From NCBI GenBank assembly GCA_018065375.1, contig JAGHTJ010000054.1, positions 1 through 12,141 on the forward strand: a DNA stretch of 12,141 nucleotides, in the 5' to 3' direction. A program made the translations under genes and the position numbers. A model generated the notes under the pieces. That model was not told where the DNA came from, did no database searches, and saw nothing but the letters and a program-made list of their open reading frames with translations. This document shows, in pieces, positions 1-6,914 of the stretch (position 1 is the first letter of the stretch; each line of letters begins with the position of its first letter). The stretch comes from Candidatus Equinaster intestinalis. Its GTDB lineage: Bacteria; Bacillota_A; Clostridia; Oscillospirales; Acutalibacteraceae.

Positions 1-1
1 C

Positions 2-676
2 TTCAGCGGTTTTGCGGCGTCATTTTTGAGCGCCTGCATTCTTTCTCTTTTTATTATTTCTTCTGTTTTGATGACCCTTTTATCATCGTTTTTCCTTTCA
101 AAAACCTTTTTAAAGGGCAAACCCTCCTCCTTTTCACTTGAGCTTCCGCCCTACCGCAAGCCGAAAATAATTAAAACACTAATCCGCTCTTTTTTTGACC
201 GAATTCTTTTCGTACTTTCCCGTGCCTTAATTTCGGCAGCTCCGGCAGGTGCTCTTATATGGATACTCGCCAATTTTTCGGTAAACGGCAGTTCACTTTT
301 ACAGATAATTTCCTCATTTTTAGACCCGATAGGTCACTTTTTCGGGCTTGACGGAACAATTTTACTCGGCTTTATTTTAGGTCTTCCCGCCAACGAAATC
401 GTAATACCGATAATTATGCTCACCTATCTTAAAAACGGCGCAATAGCCGATATTTCGGATTTGGGAGTTTTGAAAACGGTGCTCGAGCAAAACGGCTGGA
501 CGGTTCTCACCGGAATAAATCTCTGCATCTTTTCCCTTTTCCACTGGCCCTGCGCTACCACCCTGCTCACAATAAAAAAGGAAACGAGAAGCATAAAAAT
601 TACGCTCATCAGTTTCCTTTTACCTACGGTTATCGGTCTTTCATTTTGCCTTCTCACAAGGCTTATTTTCGGATAA
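2..676 (+). CDS. feoB: Ferrous iron transporter FeoB, C-terminal part (5'-truncated by window)
   Basis: This is the C-terminal membrane part of the ferrous iron importer FeoB; about 224 residues are visible and the frame is open to the left edge, so the N-terminal GTPase lies outside. Seen: hydrophobic segments with the family hallmark ELPPYRKP (about residue 48), followed by a basic stretch and a helix pair of the second Gate domain (ILLGFILGLPANEIV), then FSLFHWPCATTLLTIKKE, equivalent to the conserved PC..T...E motif before the last helix. FeoB moves Fe2+ across the cytoplasmic membrane, with its G domain gating transport. The usual GFxAKE motif reads GLPANE here, a variant I associate with Clostridia FeoB. 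The TTG at 26 is internal, not a start. The stop is 2 nt from the convergent regulator stop, with no hairpin between them. Confidence 0.9.
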   Translation, partial: FSGFAASFLSACILSLFIISSVLMTLLSSFFLSKTFLKGKPSSFSLELPPYRKPKIIKTLIRSFFDRILFVLSRALISAAPAGALIWILANFSVNGSSLLQIISSFLDPIGHFFGLDGTILLGFILGLPANEIVIPIIMLTYLKNGAIADISDLGVLKTVLEQNGWTVLTGINLCIFSLFHWPCATTLLTIKKETRSIKITLISFLLPTVIGLSFCLLTRLIFG

Positions 677-678
677 TT

Positions 679-1467
679 TTACATTTCTTTACGGTAGATT
701 TTACGGTATTTATAGGGAGTTATCCCGGTATGCGCCTTAAACACATTATTCATATACGATTGGGTTTCAAAGCCGCAGGCTTCGGCTATACGTGTTATGG
801 AAAAATCGGTATTCATAAGGTATTCCTGCGCCTTTTTAACCCTGATTTCGGTAAGATATTCGTGAGGACTTACCCCAACGGTATCTTTAAAAACTATTCT
901 GAAAAAGTTTGGGCTTAAGTTTGCGGGCGCCGCAACGGTTTTTAAATCAAGCTTTGAAGCGTAGTTTAAATCCATATAGGTTTTGGCCTCGATTATCTCC
1001 TCGAAATATCTATCGTATTTTCTTACGGCGGGAGTTCCGAAAGGATATATCGTTTCAAGCAAAATGGCGGTAAGCTGCATTACCGAGCCCTTTATATACA
1101 TATCCTCATTACTCTCACTCGTGAATTTTTTATCCGAAACGCTTACGAAAATATCCTCAATGATTTTACTTTCCTTCGGAAAATACCAATCGGGCAGACG
1201 GTCTATCTTCGATTTAAGGGTATCGGCGCTATCAAGATTAAAATGAATATAATAACATTCAAACGAGCCTATGGCATACCTTTTCTGGTTTGGCTTGGCA
1301 AGCACGAGCGCACCCTTTTTGCGCTCGTATTTTTTTCCGTCAATAACCGTATAGCCCTCCCCCGCCGTGCAATATTCGAATTCATAGCAATCGGTAATAC
1401 GCTCGGGAGTACTGTAGGTTTTATGGTATTTTGCGTAAACATAATACGAAGCCTTGATAATTTCCAT
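679..1467 (-). CDS. AraC-family transcriptional regulator
   Basis: This is a 262-residue DNA-binding regulator. The N-terminal half (about 20-80) is a cupin-like AraC effector-binding domain, with a YEFEYCTAGEGYTVIDGK stretch typical of the sugar-sensing jelly roll. The C-terminal ~100 residues hold two helix-turn-helix motifs: the first around 174-196 (LKTVAAPANLSPNFF), the second around 222-244 (ITRIAEACGFETQSYMNNVF), ending in the family signature FKAHTGITPYKYRK. The ATG at 1467 was chosen over the GTG at 1476 because GAGGTG at 1479-1474 is a good Shine-Dalgarno 6 nt before it and contains that GTG. It is transcribed divergently from the dehydratase/SDR operon, so it most likely activates that operon in response to a sugar acid or related ligand. 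The effector cannot be read from sequence. Confidence 0.93.
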   Translation of the reverse strand: MEIIKASYYVYAKYHKTYSTPERITDCYEFEYCTAGEGYTVIDGKKYERKKGALVLAKPNQKRYAIGSFECYYIHFNLDSADTLKSKIDRLPDWYFPKESKIIEDIFVSVSDKKFTSESNEDMYIKGSVMQLTAILLETIYPFGTPAVRKYDRYFEEIIEAKTYMDLNYASKLDLKTVAAPANLSPNFFRIVFKDTVGVSPHEYLTEIRVKKAQEYLMNTDFSITRIAEACGFETQSYMNNVFKAHTGITPYKYRKIYRKEM

Positions 1468-1473
1468 CGTTTT

Positions 1474-1479
1474 CACCTC
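1474..1479 (-). promoter_or_regulatory. Ribosome binding site of the AraC-family gene (fixes start)
   Basis: Minus-strand GAGGTG followed by 6 nt and ATG at 1467. It overlaps the in-frame GTG at 1476, so translation should begin at the ATG. Confidence 0.75.
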
Positions 1480-1507
1480 AAACGAATTATATTTTATAAT
1501 ATTTGAG
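1477..1507. repeat. Imperfect palindrome between divergent genes, possible operator
   Basis: CTCAAA (1477-1482) is mirrored by TTTGAG (1502-1507), and between them lies a perfect palindrome ATTATA-TTT-TATAAT (1486-1500). It covers the regulator's own -10 and ribosome binding site. AraC proteins usually bind direct repeats, so an operator role is inference; the AT-rich core could be chance. Confidence 0.35.
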
Positions 1508-1520
1508 TTAAATTTCGCAA
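1493..1520 (-). promoter_or_regulatory. Probable promoter of the AraC-family gene
   Basis: On the minus strand TTGCGA (1520-1515) is followed after 16 nt by TATAAA (1498-1493), giving a start site near 1486, about 20 nt before the start codon. The -10 lies inside an AT-rich palindrome (1477-1507), which would suit autoregulation. Match is by eye only. Confidence 0.5.
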
Positions 1521-1541
1521 CAAATTTGGTTGAAAATAGTC

Positions 1542-1547
1542 TATAAT
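1542..1547 (+). promoter_or_regulatory. Candidate -10 element of the dehydratase/SDR operon
   Basis: A perfect TATAAT sits 45 nt before the dehydratase start. No good -35 lies 17 nt upstream (AACAAA at 1519-1524), which is normal for promoters that need an AraC-type activator. A second option is TTGAAA (1530-1535), 17 nt, TATACA (1553-1558). The two partly similar stretches beginning at 1503 (TTGAGTTAAAT) and 1526 (TTGGTTGAAAA), 23 nt apart, could be the activator's direct repeats. Confidence 0.45.
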
Positions 1548-1591
1548 CGCATTATACAAGATATTTTTCAAAAAAACAAGGAGGAATTTAT

Positions 1592-2752
1592 ATGAAAGTT
1601 ACAGACGTAAAAACCTTTACCGTTGATTGCTTTCGTACCAACTGGGTATTCGTTAAGATTTACACCGACGAAGGTATAACCGGCGTTGGTGAAGCCACAC
1701 TCGAATACAAGGAAAAAGCCCTGCTTGGTGCGATTGAGCATATCAAGGATTATCTTGTGGGTCAGAACCCGCTCGATGTTGAGAGACATTTCCACGATAT
1801 TTACCGTGATGCCTACTGGCGCGGCGGCGCGGTACTTATGAGCGCCCTTTCAGCTACCGAAACCGCTCTTTGGGATATTTTGGGTAAAAGTCTCGGCGTT
1901 CCGGTTTACCAGCTTTTGGGCGGTAAAATCAACGACAAGGTACGTATCTATGTAAACGGCTGGTTTGCAGGTGCCAAAACTCCCGAGGAGTTCGGCGAAA
2001 AGGCAAAAATCGCCGTAAAACGCGGTGTTACCGCTATGAAGTGGGACCCGTTCGGCAAATCCTACCTCAATATTTCAAACGAAGCGCTTGATAATGCCCT
2101 TAAATGCGTTGCCGCAGTAAGAGAAGCAGTCGGCAACAAGGTTGACCTTCTTATTGAGGGTCACGGCAGATTTAATGTACCTACCGGTATCAAAATTGCA
2201 AAGGAGCTCGAGCAGTTCAAGCCTATGTGGTTTGAGGAGCCCACTCCCCCCGATAATCTCGAGGCACTAAAGGCAGTAAGGGATAAATCTCCGGTTGCAA
2301 TTTCGGGAGGCGAGCGCCTTTACACCCTTAAGTCCTACAAGGATTTATTCGAAATGCGCGCGGCAGACTACATTCAGCCCGATATTTCACACGCCGGCGG
2401 TATTATGGAGCTTAAGAAAATTGCCGCTGTTGCGGAGGCTTATTATATTCCGTTTGCACCGCACAACCCCTCGGGTCCGGTTGCAAATGCCGCTACCTTA
2501 CAGCTTGCCGCATGCTGTCCTAACTTCGAAATTCTCGAAATTATGTATAGCGATGTTGATTGGCGCAAGGACGTTACCAACGAGCATCTCGAATATGAAA
2601 ACGGATATATTAAAATTCCCGATAAGCCGGGTATCGGTATTGAAATCAACGAAGAAGCCTGCCTTGAGCATCCATATCAGGTACATACTCTTCGCCATTA
2701 CACCGGCAAACTTACAGATATAAGACCTGCAAAAACAGAATTCTATTTTTAA
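1592..2752 (+). CDS. Enolase-superfamily (mandelate racemase type) sugar-acid dehydratase
   Basis: A 386-residue enzyme of the mandelate racemase/muconate lactonizing family, closest in pattern to D-galactonate and gluconate dehydratases, which remove water from aldonic acids to give 2-keto-3-deoxy acids in the cytosol. Residues 1-115 form the capping domain (DEGITGVGEA; LSATETALWDILGKSLGVPVYQLLGG). In the barrel, metal ligands appear to be E189, E215 (WFEEP) and E241 (GGER); acid/base residues are H191, H291 (APHNPSGP) and its partner D264 (QPDISHAGG), with E316 completing the set. The spacing matches E. coli galactonate dehydratase with a constant shift of about six, but the first ligand is Glu instead of Asp. 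AAGGAGG at 1578-1584 lies 7 nt before the ATG. The substrate is not identifiable; a racemase or epimerase role is less likely given the HxxR-less, GalD-like layout. Confidence 0.9.
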   Translation: MKVTDVKTFTVDCFRTNWVFVKIYTDEGITGVGEATLEYKEKALLGAIEHIKDYLVGQNPLDVERHFHDIYRDAYWRGGAVLMSALSATETALWDILGKSLGVPVYQLLGGKINDKVRIYVNGWFAGAKTPEEFGEKAKIAVKRGVTAMKWDPFGKSYLNISNEALDNALKCVAAVREAVGNKVDLLIEGHGRFNVPTGIKIAKELEQFKPMWFEEPTPPDNLEALKAVRDKSPVAISGGERLYTLKSYKDLFEMRAADYIQPDISHAGGIMELKKIAAVAEAYYIPFAPHNPSGPVANAATLQLAACCPNFEILEIMYSDVDWRKDVTNEHLEYENGYIKIPDKPGIGIEINEEACLEHPYQVHTLRHYTGKLTDIRPAKTEFYF

Positions 2753-2765
2753 GGAGGAAACAAAA

Positions 2766-3587
2766 ATGGCAGAGCTTAAAAAAGCAATGTTCGTAACCGG
2801 AGGCACCGTTGGTTCGGGTCTCGCAATCGCAGAGCGTTTTGCAAAGGAGGGTTTTGATGTTTTCATCACCTCACGTTCACAAGAGCGCGCACAGGAGGCC
2901 GCAGATAAGGTTGCCGCTAAATACGGCGTTTTCGCAAAGGGTTACGCACTTGATATAAGAAACGAACAGGCTGTAAAGGACATTTTCGCTGATATTGACA
3001 GTTTGGGTCGTCTTGTTAAAACGGTATGCCTTAACTCGGCAGATATGGGCTTCGGCACCGACCCCACAGTTGGTATGGACGCTCTTACCGTTCCGATTGA
3101 GGAATTCCAGAGAGTTTTCGAAACCAACCTTGTTTGGAACTTTATGATTATCCGTCAGGCAGTTCTTCGTATGAAGGAAAACGGCGGCGGCGCGATAGTT
3201 TTCATCGGTTCCAACACCTCTCACCGCGTTATTCCCAACCGTTCCGCATACTGCGCTTCAAAGGGTGGCATCAACTCCCTTTCAAAAGCACTTGCAATTG
3301 ATTTCGGTAAATTCGGTGTTCGTTCAAACGTTGTTCTTCCCGGTACTATTAAAACCGAGCGTTGGGTACAGATGGGCTCAAAGCAGATTGTAAACGGCAC
3401 ACTTACTCCCATCGGTGATATTTCCGATTTTGAGGACGTTGCAAATGCCGCTTGGTTCTTGGGCTCTGACGAAGCTAAAAACGTTACCGGCGCGGAAATT
3501 ATGCTTGACGGCGGTATGACCGCACAGCTCTATCCTCCGAAGCTTAACGAATACAAACGCCTCGTTATTGAAAACGGATTGAACTAA
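2766..3587 (+). CDS. SDR-family NAD(P)-dependent oxidoreductase
   Basis: A 273-residue classical short-chain dehydrogenase/reductase. Seen: the dinucleotide-binding TGGTVGSG (residues 11-18), an Arg at 37 after the second strand (TSRS) that favours NADP(H), the D63 adenine-ring position (ALDIRN), NSAD in place of the common NNAG (90-93), and the catalytic tetrad N121, S149, Y162, K166 (YCASK), followed by the PGTIKTERW loop and a C-terminal GAEIMLDGGM. It lies 13 nt behind the dehydratase; AAGGAGG at 2751-2757 overlaps that gene's stop, so the two are one translationally coupled operon. It probably oxidises or reduces a sugar, lactone or keto-deoxy acid in the same pathway, but the substrate is inferred only from the neighbour. 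Confidence 0.92.
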   Translation: MAELKKAMFVTGGTVGSGLAIAERFAKEGFDVFITSRSQERAQEAADKVAAKYGVFAKGYALDIRNEQAVKDIFADIDSLGRLVKTVCLNSADMGFGTDPTVGMDALTVPIEEFQRVFETNLVWNFMIIRQAVLRMKENGGGAIVFIGSNTSHRVIPNRSAYCASKGGINSLSKALAIDFGKFGVRSNVVLPGTIKTERWVQMGSKQIVNGTLTPIGDISDFEDVANAAWFLGSDEAKNVTGAEIMLDGGMTAQLYPPKLNEYKRLVIENGLN

Positions 3588-3600
3588 ATTTTAAAATTTT

Positions 3601-3631
3601 AAGGGACTGCGTGAGCAGTCCCTTATTTTTT
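3601..3631 (+). terminator. Rho-independent terminator of the dehydratase/SDR operon
   Basis: A perfect 10-bp stem, AAGGGACTGC (3601-3610) with GCAGTCCCTT (3615-3624), loop GTGA, then ATTTTTT. It starts 13 nt after the SDR stop. It also sits just beyond the convergent nucleotidase stop and may serve both directions, though the T-tract on the minus side is weak. Confidence 0.92.
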
Positions 3632-3640
3632 ATCCGGCTA

Positions 3641-6028
3641 TCATTTATTTATATATTTTTTTGCTTCCTTACGTATCCAGGAATATTTGCTGTTTAAGAA
3701 CGGCTTTACCGCCTCTTTATATTCGGTGGCTCCCATTTTATTAAGTGTGCTGATAATATGTCCGTCTACATCTTCATCGGATAACAACTTTAAGAGAGAT
3801 TCGGCATATTCGGAATAGCACTTCTTACCCAAAAGCAAAACAAAGCTCTGTCTGCCGCGTTTGGCGTTTTTATTAAGACAAATATTGAAAACTCTGTCAC
3901 TTTGTTCTTTATTTAATTCTTTCTGCCTATTTACCGTTTCTTGCCTTAATTCTTCGCCTATATCCCACAGCTGATGCTCAAATTCGTACCATTCGTGAAT
4001 ATCCGGGCAGTCCTTCATAAAGGGAAGCTCCGGCAAATTTTCTTTCGGAATAACGGATTCTGCTTTATCCAACAAGCCGTTTATTTCTGCATCGAATTCT
4101 TCTATGCTCATCGGGGTTTTGTTTGCCTTTTTTTCTTTTCGCTTTTTCCGTCTTTCCTTTCGTTTTTTATGTGTTGCTATAAGAATTACTATTACTGCGA
4201 TAAGTATAACGGCTATTACTATAACGATTATTGTAGGCGTTCCGGCATTTTTTACTACTGCCACGCCTCTTTCGGAAACCTTATTCTTTCTGCCCTCGTT
4301 TGAGGCGTATTTTTTCGGGATATTGGGTGTTCCGCCCTTTTTATCGAAGGAAGAAAGATAGTTTTTAAAGGCTACCCACTCCTTTATCTCGTTGCCGCTT
4401 TTATTTTTAAGTGAGCAGTCGTAAAGGTTCTCAACCGTACTGCCATCGGCAAATTTAGGAGTTATTGTGAGAAGTCCGCCGGTAAGTCCGTTAAGCATAC
4501 CGAGCATATTCGCCGCATACATATTGCAGGAAACCTTATAAAGTTTTTTATCGTCTATCTGCTCCTCGCTTCCGTTTTCCCTTACGAGACAAATATCGGT
4601 TACCCTATCGAGCAACATTCTTTTCTCGTTAAATGTGAATTTAAGCCCGCTATAACTCATTTTTATATAGCTTACAAGGGGACCCAACGAAGCATCAAGC
4701 TCGGCAAGCAGTTTAAGCTCCTTGCCCGTAATATACGCGCATATAATCGGGTGACCTGCAGAGCCGTCAGCCCCCACGCCGAGCGAGCAGGTTTCAAACG
4801 CCTCACCTACCGTAATATCGCCCGCAACAAAGGAGCCGCGCACCGTGCCGAGTCCTACAAGAGCAACGTCAATATCATTTATGCCGTTTCGTTTTGCCTC
4901 ATAGATATAGGAATCGGCAACAAGATTACCGAAGGTGTTTTCGCCGTGGCTCTCCTGCATTTCTTCAAGGCTCATAAAATCAAAATCGCTGTGGCATATT
5001 ATATCATCGTATTTAACATTCTCGTTTTTAAGATATGTATTATTGATATGCTCCTTATATTCCTCGATTTTCTGCGCCATTTCGGGGTCTTCTTTAACCT
5101 TTCTGTCGCAGGCAAGAAGACTGTAGGATTTAACCGAAACTCCGTTTTTACCCACCGTCAAATCAAGCTTTCCGATATTTGCAAGGTACTCACCCGCCGA
5201 TACAATAATTGTTTTTCCGCAATAAACCGCCTCTTCATAGGTGGAATGTGTATGGCCGCTGATTATAACATTTATATCGGGCACCGCTTTCGCAAGCTCA
5301 AAATCTTCACCCGTTTTACCGTCACCGTTAGTTCCCGAATGGGAAAGGCAGATTATTACATCGGGATTTTCCTTTTGTTTTATTTCTTCTACCGTTTTTT
5401 TCGCGGAATCTATATAGTTTTCAAAGGCAATTTTGGCGGTTGGTGCACATTCAAGGCAGTCGATTCCGAAAAGTCCGAAAATTGCCACGCGCAGACCGTT
5501 TTTCTCGATAACGGTATACTTTTTACCGCCGAATTTAAGAAATTCATCGGCGAGAATATGCTGTTCGGCTGTGAGGGCACCATCGGTAATCATATTTGAT
5601 TGCACTATTTGCGGCAATTTATCGCCCGAAGCCGCGGCAGCCGCCAGCATTTCGGCAAGTCCGGCGTCTCCGTAATCAAACTCGTGATTGCCGAATGTAG
5701 TAACATCACAACCGAGCTCGCCCAAAATGCGAAGCTCGTAAGCATCGGTTGAATATGCCGCCTGAAGCAGAGTTCCCATCGAAAAATCCCCCGCATCAAG
5801 ATAGAGAGAATTTTCGTTTGAGTTTTCGTCAAGCAGGGTCTTAAGACGCGCCGCGCCTCCGATTTCACGGTAATAATAATCTTTAGCAATATACGATTTT
5901 ACAAAATGCGAGTGTATATCGTGGGTAAAAAGTATTCGCAAATCCCTTTCTCCGCTTCCTGCCGCCGATACTGAAAACGTGCAGAGCATAAGCACCGCAC
6001 ACAGCACAATACAAACAAATTTTTTCAT
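3641..6028 (-). CDS. Secreted membrane-tethered 5'-nucleotidase-like metallophosphoesterase with cytosolic tail
   Basis: A 795-residue bifunctional UshA/5'-nucleotidase-type protein, expected to hydrolyse nucleotides or nucleotide sugars outside the membrane. Signal peptide at 1-23 (MKKFVCIVLCAVLMLCTFSVSA). Metallophosphatase domain at about 29-300: D37 and H39 (HDIHSH), D81 (GDFSMG), N114-H115 (GNHEFDYG), H230 (LSHSG), H259 and H261 (GHTHS), a complete two-metal set. 5'-nucleotidase C-terminal domain at about 340-560, with NTFGNLVAD (364-372) conserved but the substrate motifs altered (GLGTVRG; CSLGVG). Then a transmembrane helix (600-618), a very basic stretch (620-636) and about 160 cytosolic residues, the last 57 resembling HEAT repeats. 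The ATG at 6028 was chosen because AAGGAG lies 6 nt upstream and a signal peptide follows directly; the longer in-frame ATG at 6079 falls inside the promoter. It stands alone, divergent from the hydrolase gene. Confidence 0.9.
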   Translation of the reverse strand: MKKFVCIVLCAVLMLCTFSVSAAGSGERDLRILFTHDIHSHFVKSYIAKDYYYREIGGAARLKTLLDENSNENSLYLDAGDFSMGTLLQAAYSTDAYELRILGELGCDVTTFGNHEFDYGDAGLAEMLAAAAASGDKLPQIVQSNMITDGALTAEQHILADEFLKFGGKKYTVIEKNGLRVAIFGLFGIDCLECAPTAKIAFENYIDSAKKTVEEIKQKENPDVIICLSHSGTNGDGKTGEDFELAKAVPDINVIISGHTHSTYEEAVYCGKTIIVSAGEYLANIGKLDLTVGKNGVSVKSYSLLACDRKVKEDPEMAQKIEEYKEHINNTYLKNENVKYDDIICHSDFDFMSLEEMQESHGENTFGNLVADSYIYEAKRNGINDIDVALVGLGTVRGSFVAGDITVGEAFETCSLGVGADGSAGHPIICAYITGKELKLLAELDASLGPLVSYIKMSYSGLKFTFNEKRMLLDRVTDICLVRENGSEEQIDDKKLYKVSCNMYAANMLGMLNGLTGGLLTITPKFADGSTVENLYDCSLKNKSGNEIKEWVAFKNYLSSFDKKGGTPNIPKKYASNEGRKNKVSERGVAVVKNAGTPTIIVIVIAVILIAVIVILIATHKKRKERRKKRKEKKANKTPMSIEEFDAEINGLLDKAESVIPKENLPELPFMKDCPDIHEWYEFEHQLWDIGEELRQETVNRQKELNKEQSDRVFNICLNKNAKRGRQSFVLLLGKKCYSEYAESLLKLLSDEDVDGHIISTLNKMGATEYKEAVKPFLNSKYSWIRKEAKKYINK

Positions 6029-6034
6029 AACCTG

Positions 6035-6040
6035 CTCCTT
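6035..6040 (-). promoter_or_regulatory. Ribosome binding site of the nucleotidase gene (fixes start)
   Basis: Minus-strand AAGGAG, 6 nt before ATG 6028. It rejects the 17-residue longer start, which would bury the signal peptide. Confidence 0.8.
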
Positions 6041-6077
6041 ATATTTAAAACTACCTTTTAGTTTTCCGTTATTTAAC

Positions 6078-6086
6078 ATTTTAGCA
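6078..6086 (-). promoter_or_regulatory. Extended -10 promoter of the nucleotidase gene
   Basis: Minus-strand TGCTAAAAT is an extended -10 (TGnTAAAAT), with no clear -35. It predicts a start site near 6071, between the two possible start codons, which supports the ATG at 6028. Confidence 0.5.
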
Positions 6087-6129
6087 CAAATAAAGGCAAA
6101 AATAAAGCAATTTTACATTTTCCCTCCAC

Positions 6130-6158
6130 TTGACACGGCAGATTAAATGTGGTAGCAT
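6130..6158 (+). promoter_or_regulatory. Promoter of the metallo-beta-lactamase-fold gene
   Basis: A consensus -35 TTGACA (6130-6135), 17 nt, then TAGCAT (6153-6158) preceded by TGG as an extended -10. GGTGAT at 6175-6180, 5 nt before the ATG, serves as ribosome binding site. Confidence 0.6.
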
Positions 6159-6185
6159 TATAGATAGTTTGTGTGGTGATATTTT

Positions 6186-6869
6186 ATGATTAAAAAAAGT
6201 TCAAAAATTGATTATTATGTATGCTCTACGCCGAATAAACCGATAGTTTATGTTCTTCACGGGGATAACGGCGATATGCTCGTTGATACCGGTCTTGATA
6301 CCACGGCGGGCGAAATAGAAAAATGGCTCGATGAGAACAATTTTAACATAAAATGGATTTTCCTTACCCACGGCCATTTTGACCACACCTACAACACCAA
6401 GTTTTTCAAGGATAAATACGGCGCGAAGGTTTTGCTTCACGAGTACGATTTAGACCTTTATTACGGAATTGAATGCCCTACACTGCTCCCCACCAGCCAG
6501 CGCAACATAAATGCCGCAAATATGGCAAATCAGGACGCACGCTCGGTTACGGTTCCGCTCTGCGCGATTGATTATCCCATTACCGAAAACGATACCGATT
6601 TACTCAAAAAGCTCGGCTTTGATGCTGAAATAGTAATGCTTCACGGCCACACGGCGGGCTCTATCGGTATAAAGCAGGGCAAGGTACTTTACTGCGGAGA
6701 CGCCTGCGCGGCAATCGGCGGCGATTATTTTACCTCCCTTTTCGGCTCCGACCTCGGCGCGCTTTTCAGAACCGAAGAAAAGATTTTTGAATTAAATCCC
6801 CTCGTTATCGCCCCGGGCCACGGCAAGCTCATAATAAACGAAAAAGCTTTTCCGAAGAAGGAAAATTGA
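6186..6869 (+). CDS. MBL-fold metallo-hydrolase, glyoxalase II-like
   Basis: A 227-residue cytosolic metallo-beta-lactamase-fold hydrolase. Two-metal ligands are all present: H62, H64, D66, H67 (THGHFDHTYN), H155 (HGHTAGS), D172 (YCGDACA) and H212 (APGHGK). The GHTAGS motif and length fit the hydroxyacylglutathione-hydrolase-like group, which cleaves thioesters such as S-lactoylglutathione, but the C-terminal substrate-binding domain of true glyoxalase II is absent, so the substrate is open. No signal peptide. It is monocistronic with its own promoter and a terminator hairpin just behind it, divergent from the nucleotidase, with no obvious functional partner here. Confidence 0.9.
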   Translation: MIKKSSKIDYYVCSTPNKPIVYVLHGDNGDMLVDTGLDTTAGEIEKWLDENNFNIKWIFLTHGHFDHTYNTKFFKDKYGAKVLLHEYDLDLYYGIECPTLLPTSQRNINAANMANQDARSVTVPLCAIDYPITENDTDLLKKLGFDAEIVMLHGHTAGSIGIKQGKVLYCGDACAAIGGDYFTSLFGSDLGALFRTEEKIFELNPLVIAPGHGKLIINEKAFPKKEN

Positions 6870-6880
6870 TGATTATATGA

Positions 6881-6911
6881 TTAAACGGTGTCGCGAAGCG
6901 GCACCGTTTAA
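6881..6911. terminator. Terminator hairpin between convergent genes
   Basis: A 14-bp stem (6881-6894 with 6898-6911, one T-G wobble) closed by the small GAA loop. It follows the hydrolase stop by 11 nt and the minus-strand beta-helix gene stop by 3 nt. The T-tract is modest in both directions (AAATTTTAAT on plus), so it is likely bidirectional. Confidence 0.8.
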
Positions 6912-6914
6912 ATT

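Noticed and set aside
26..28. TTG as start of the first gene
   Set aside because: The frame is open to the left edge and FeoB is much longer at its N-terminus, so this codon is internal.
646..918. 90-codon plus-strand frame
   Set aside because: It is antisense to the helix-turn-helix part of the AraC regulator and has no supporting start signals.
4751..5599. 282-codon open frame on the plus strand
   Set aside because: It is antisense to conserved nucleotidase domains, has no ribosome binding site or recognisable domain, and arises from codon bias.
6029..6079. Longer start for the nucleotidase (ATG 6079)
   Set aside because: It puts 17 polar residues before the signal peptide, lies in the predicted extended -10, and lacks a ribosome binding site, whereas ATG 6028 has AAGGAG.
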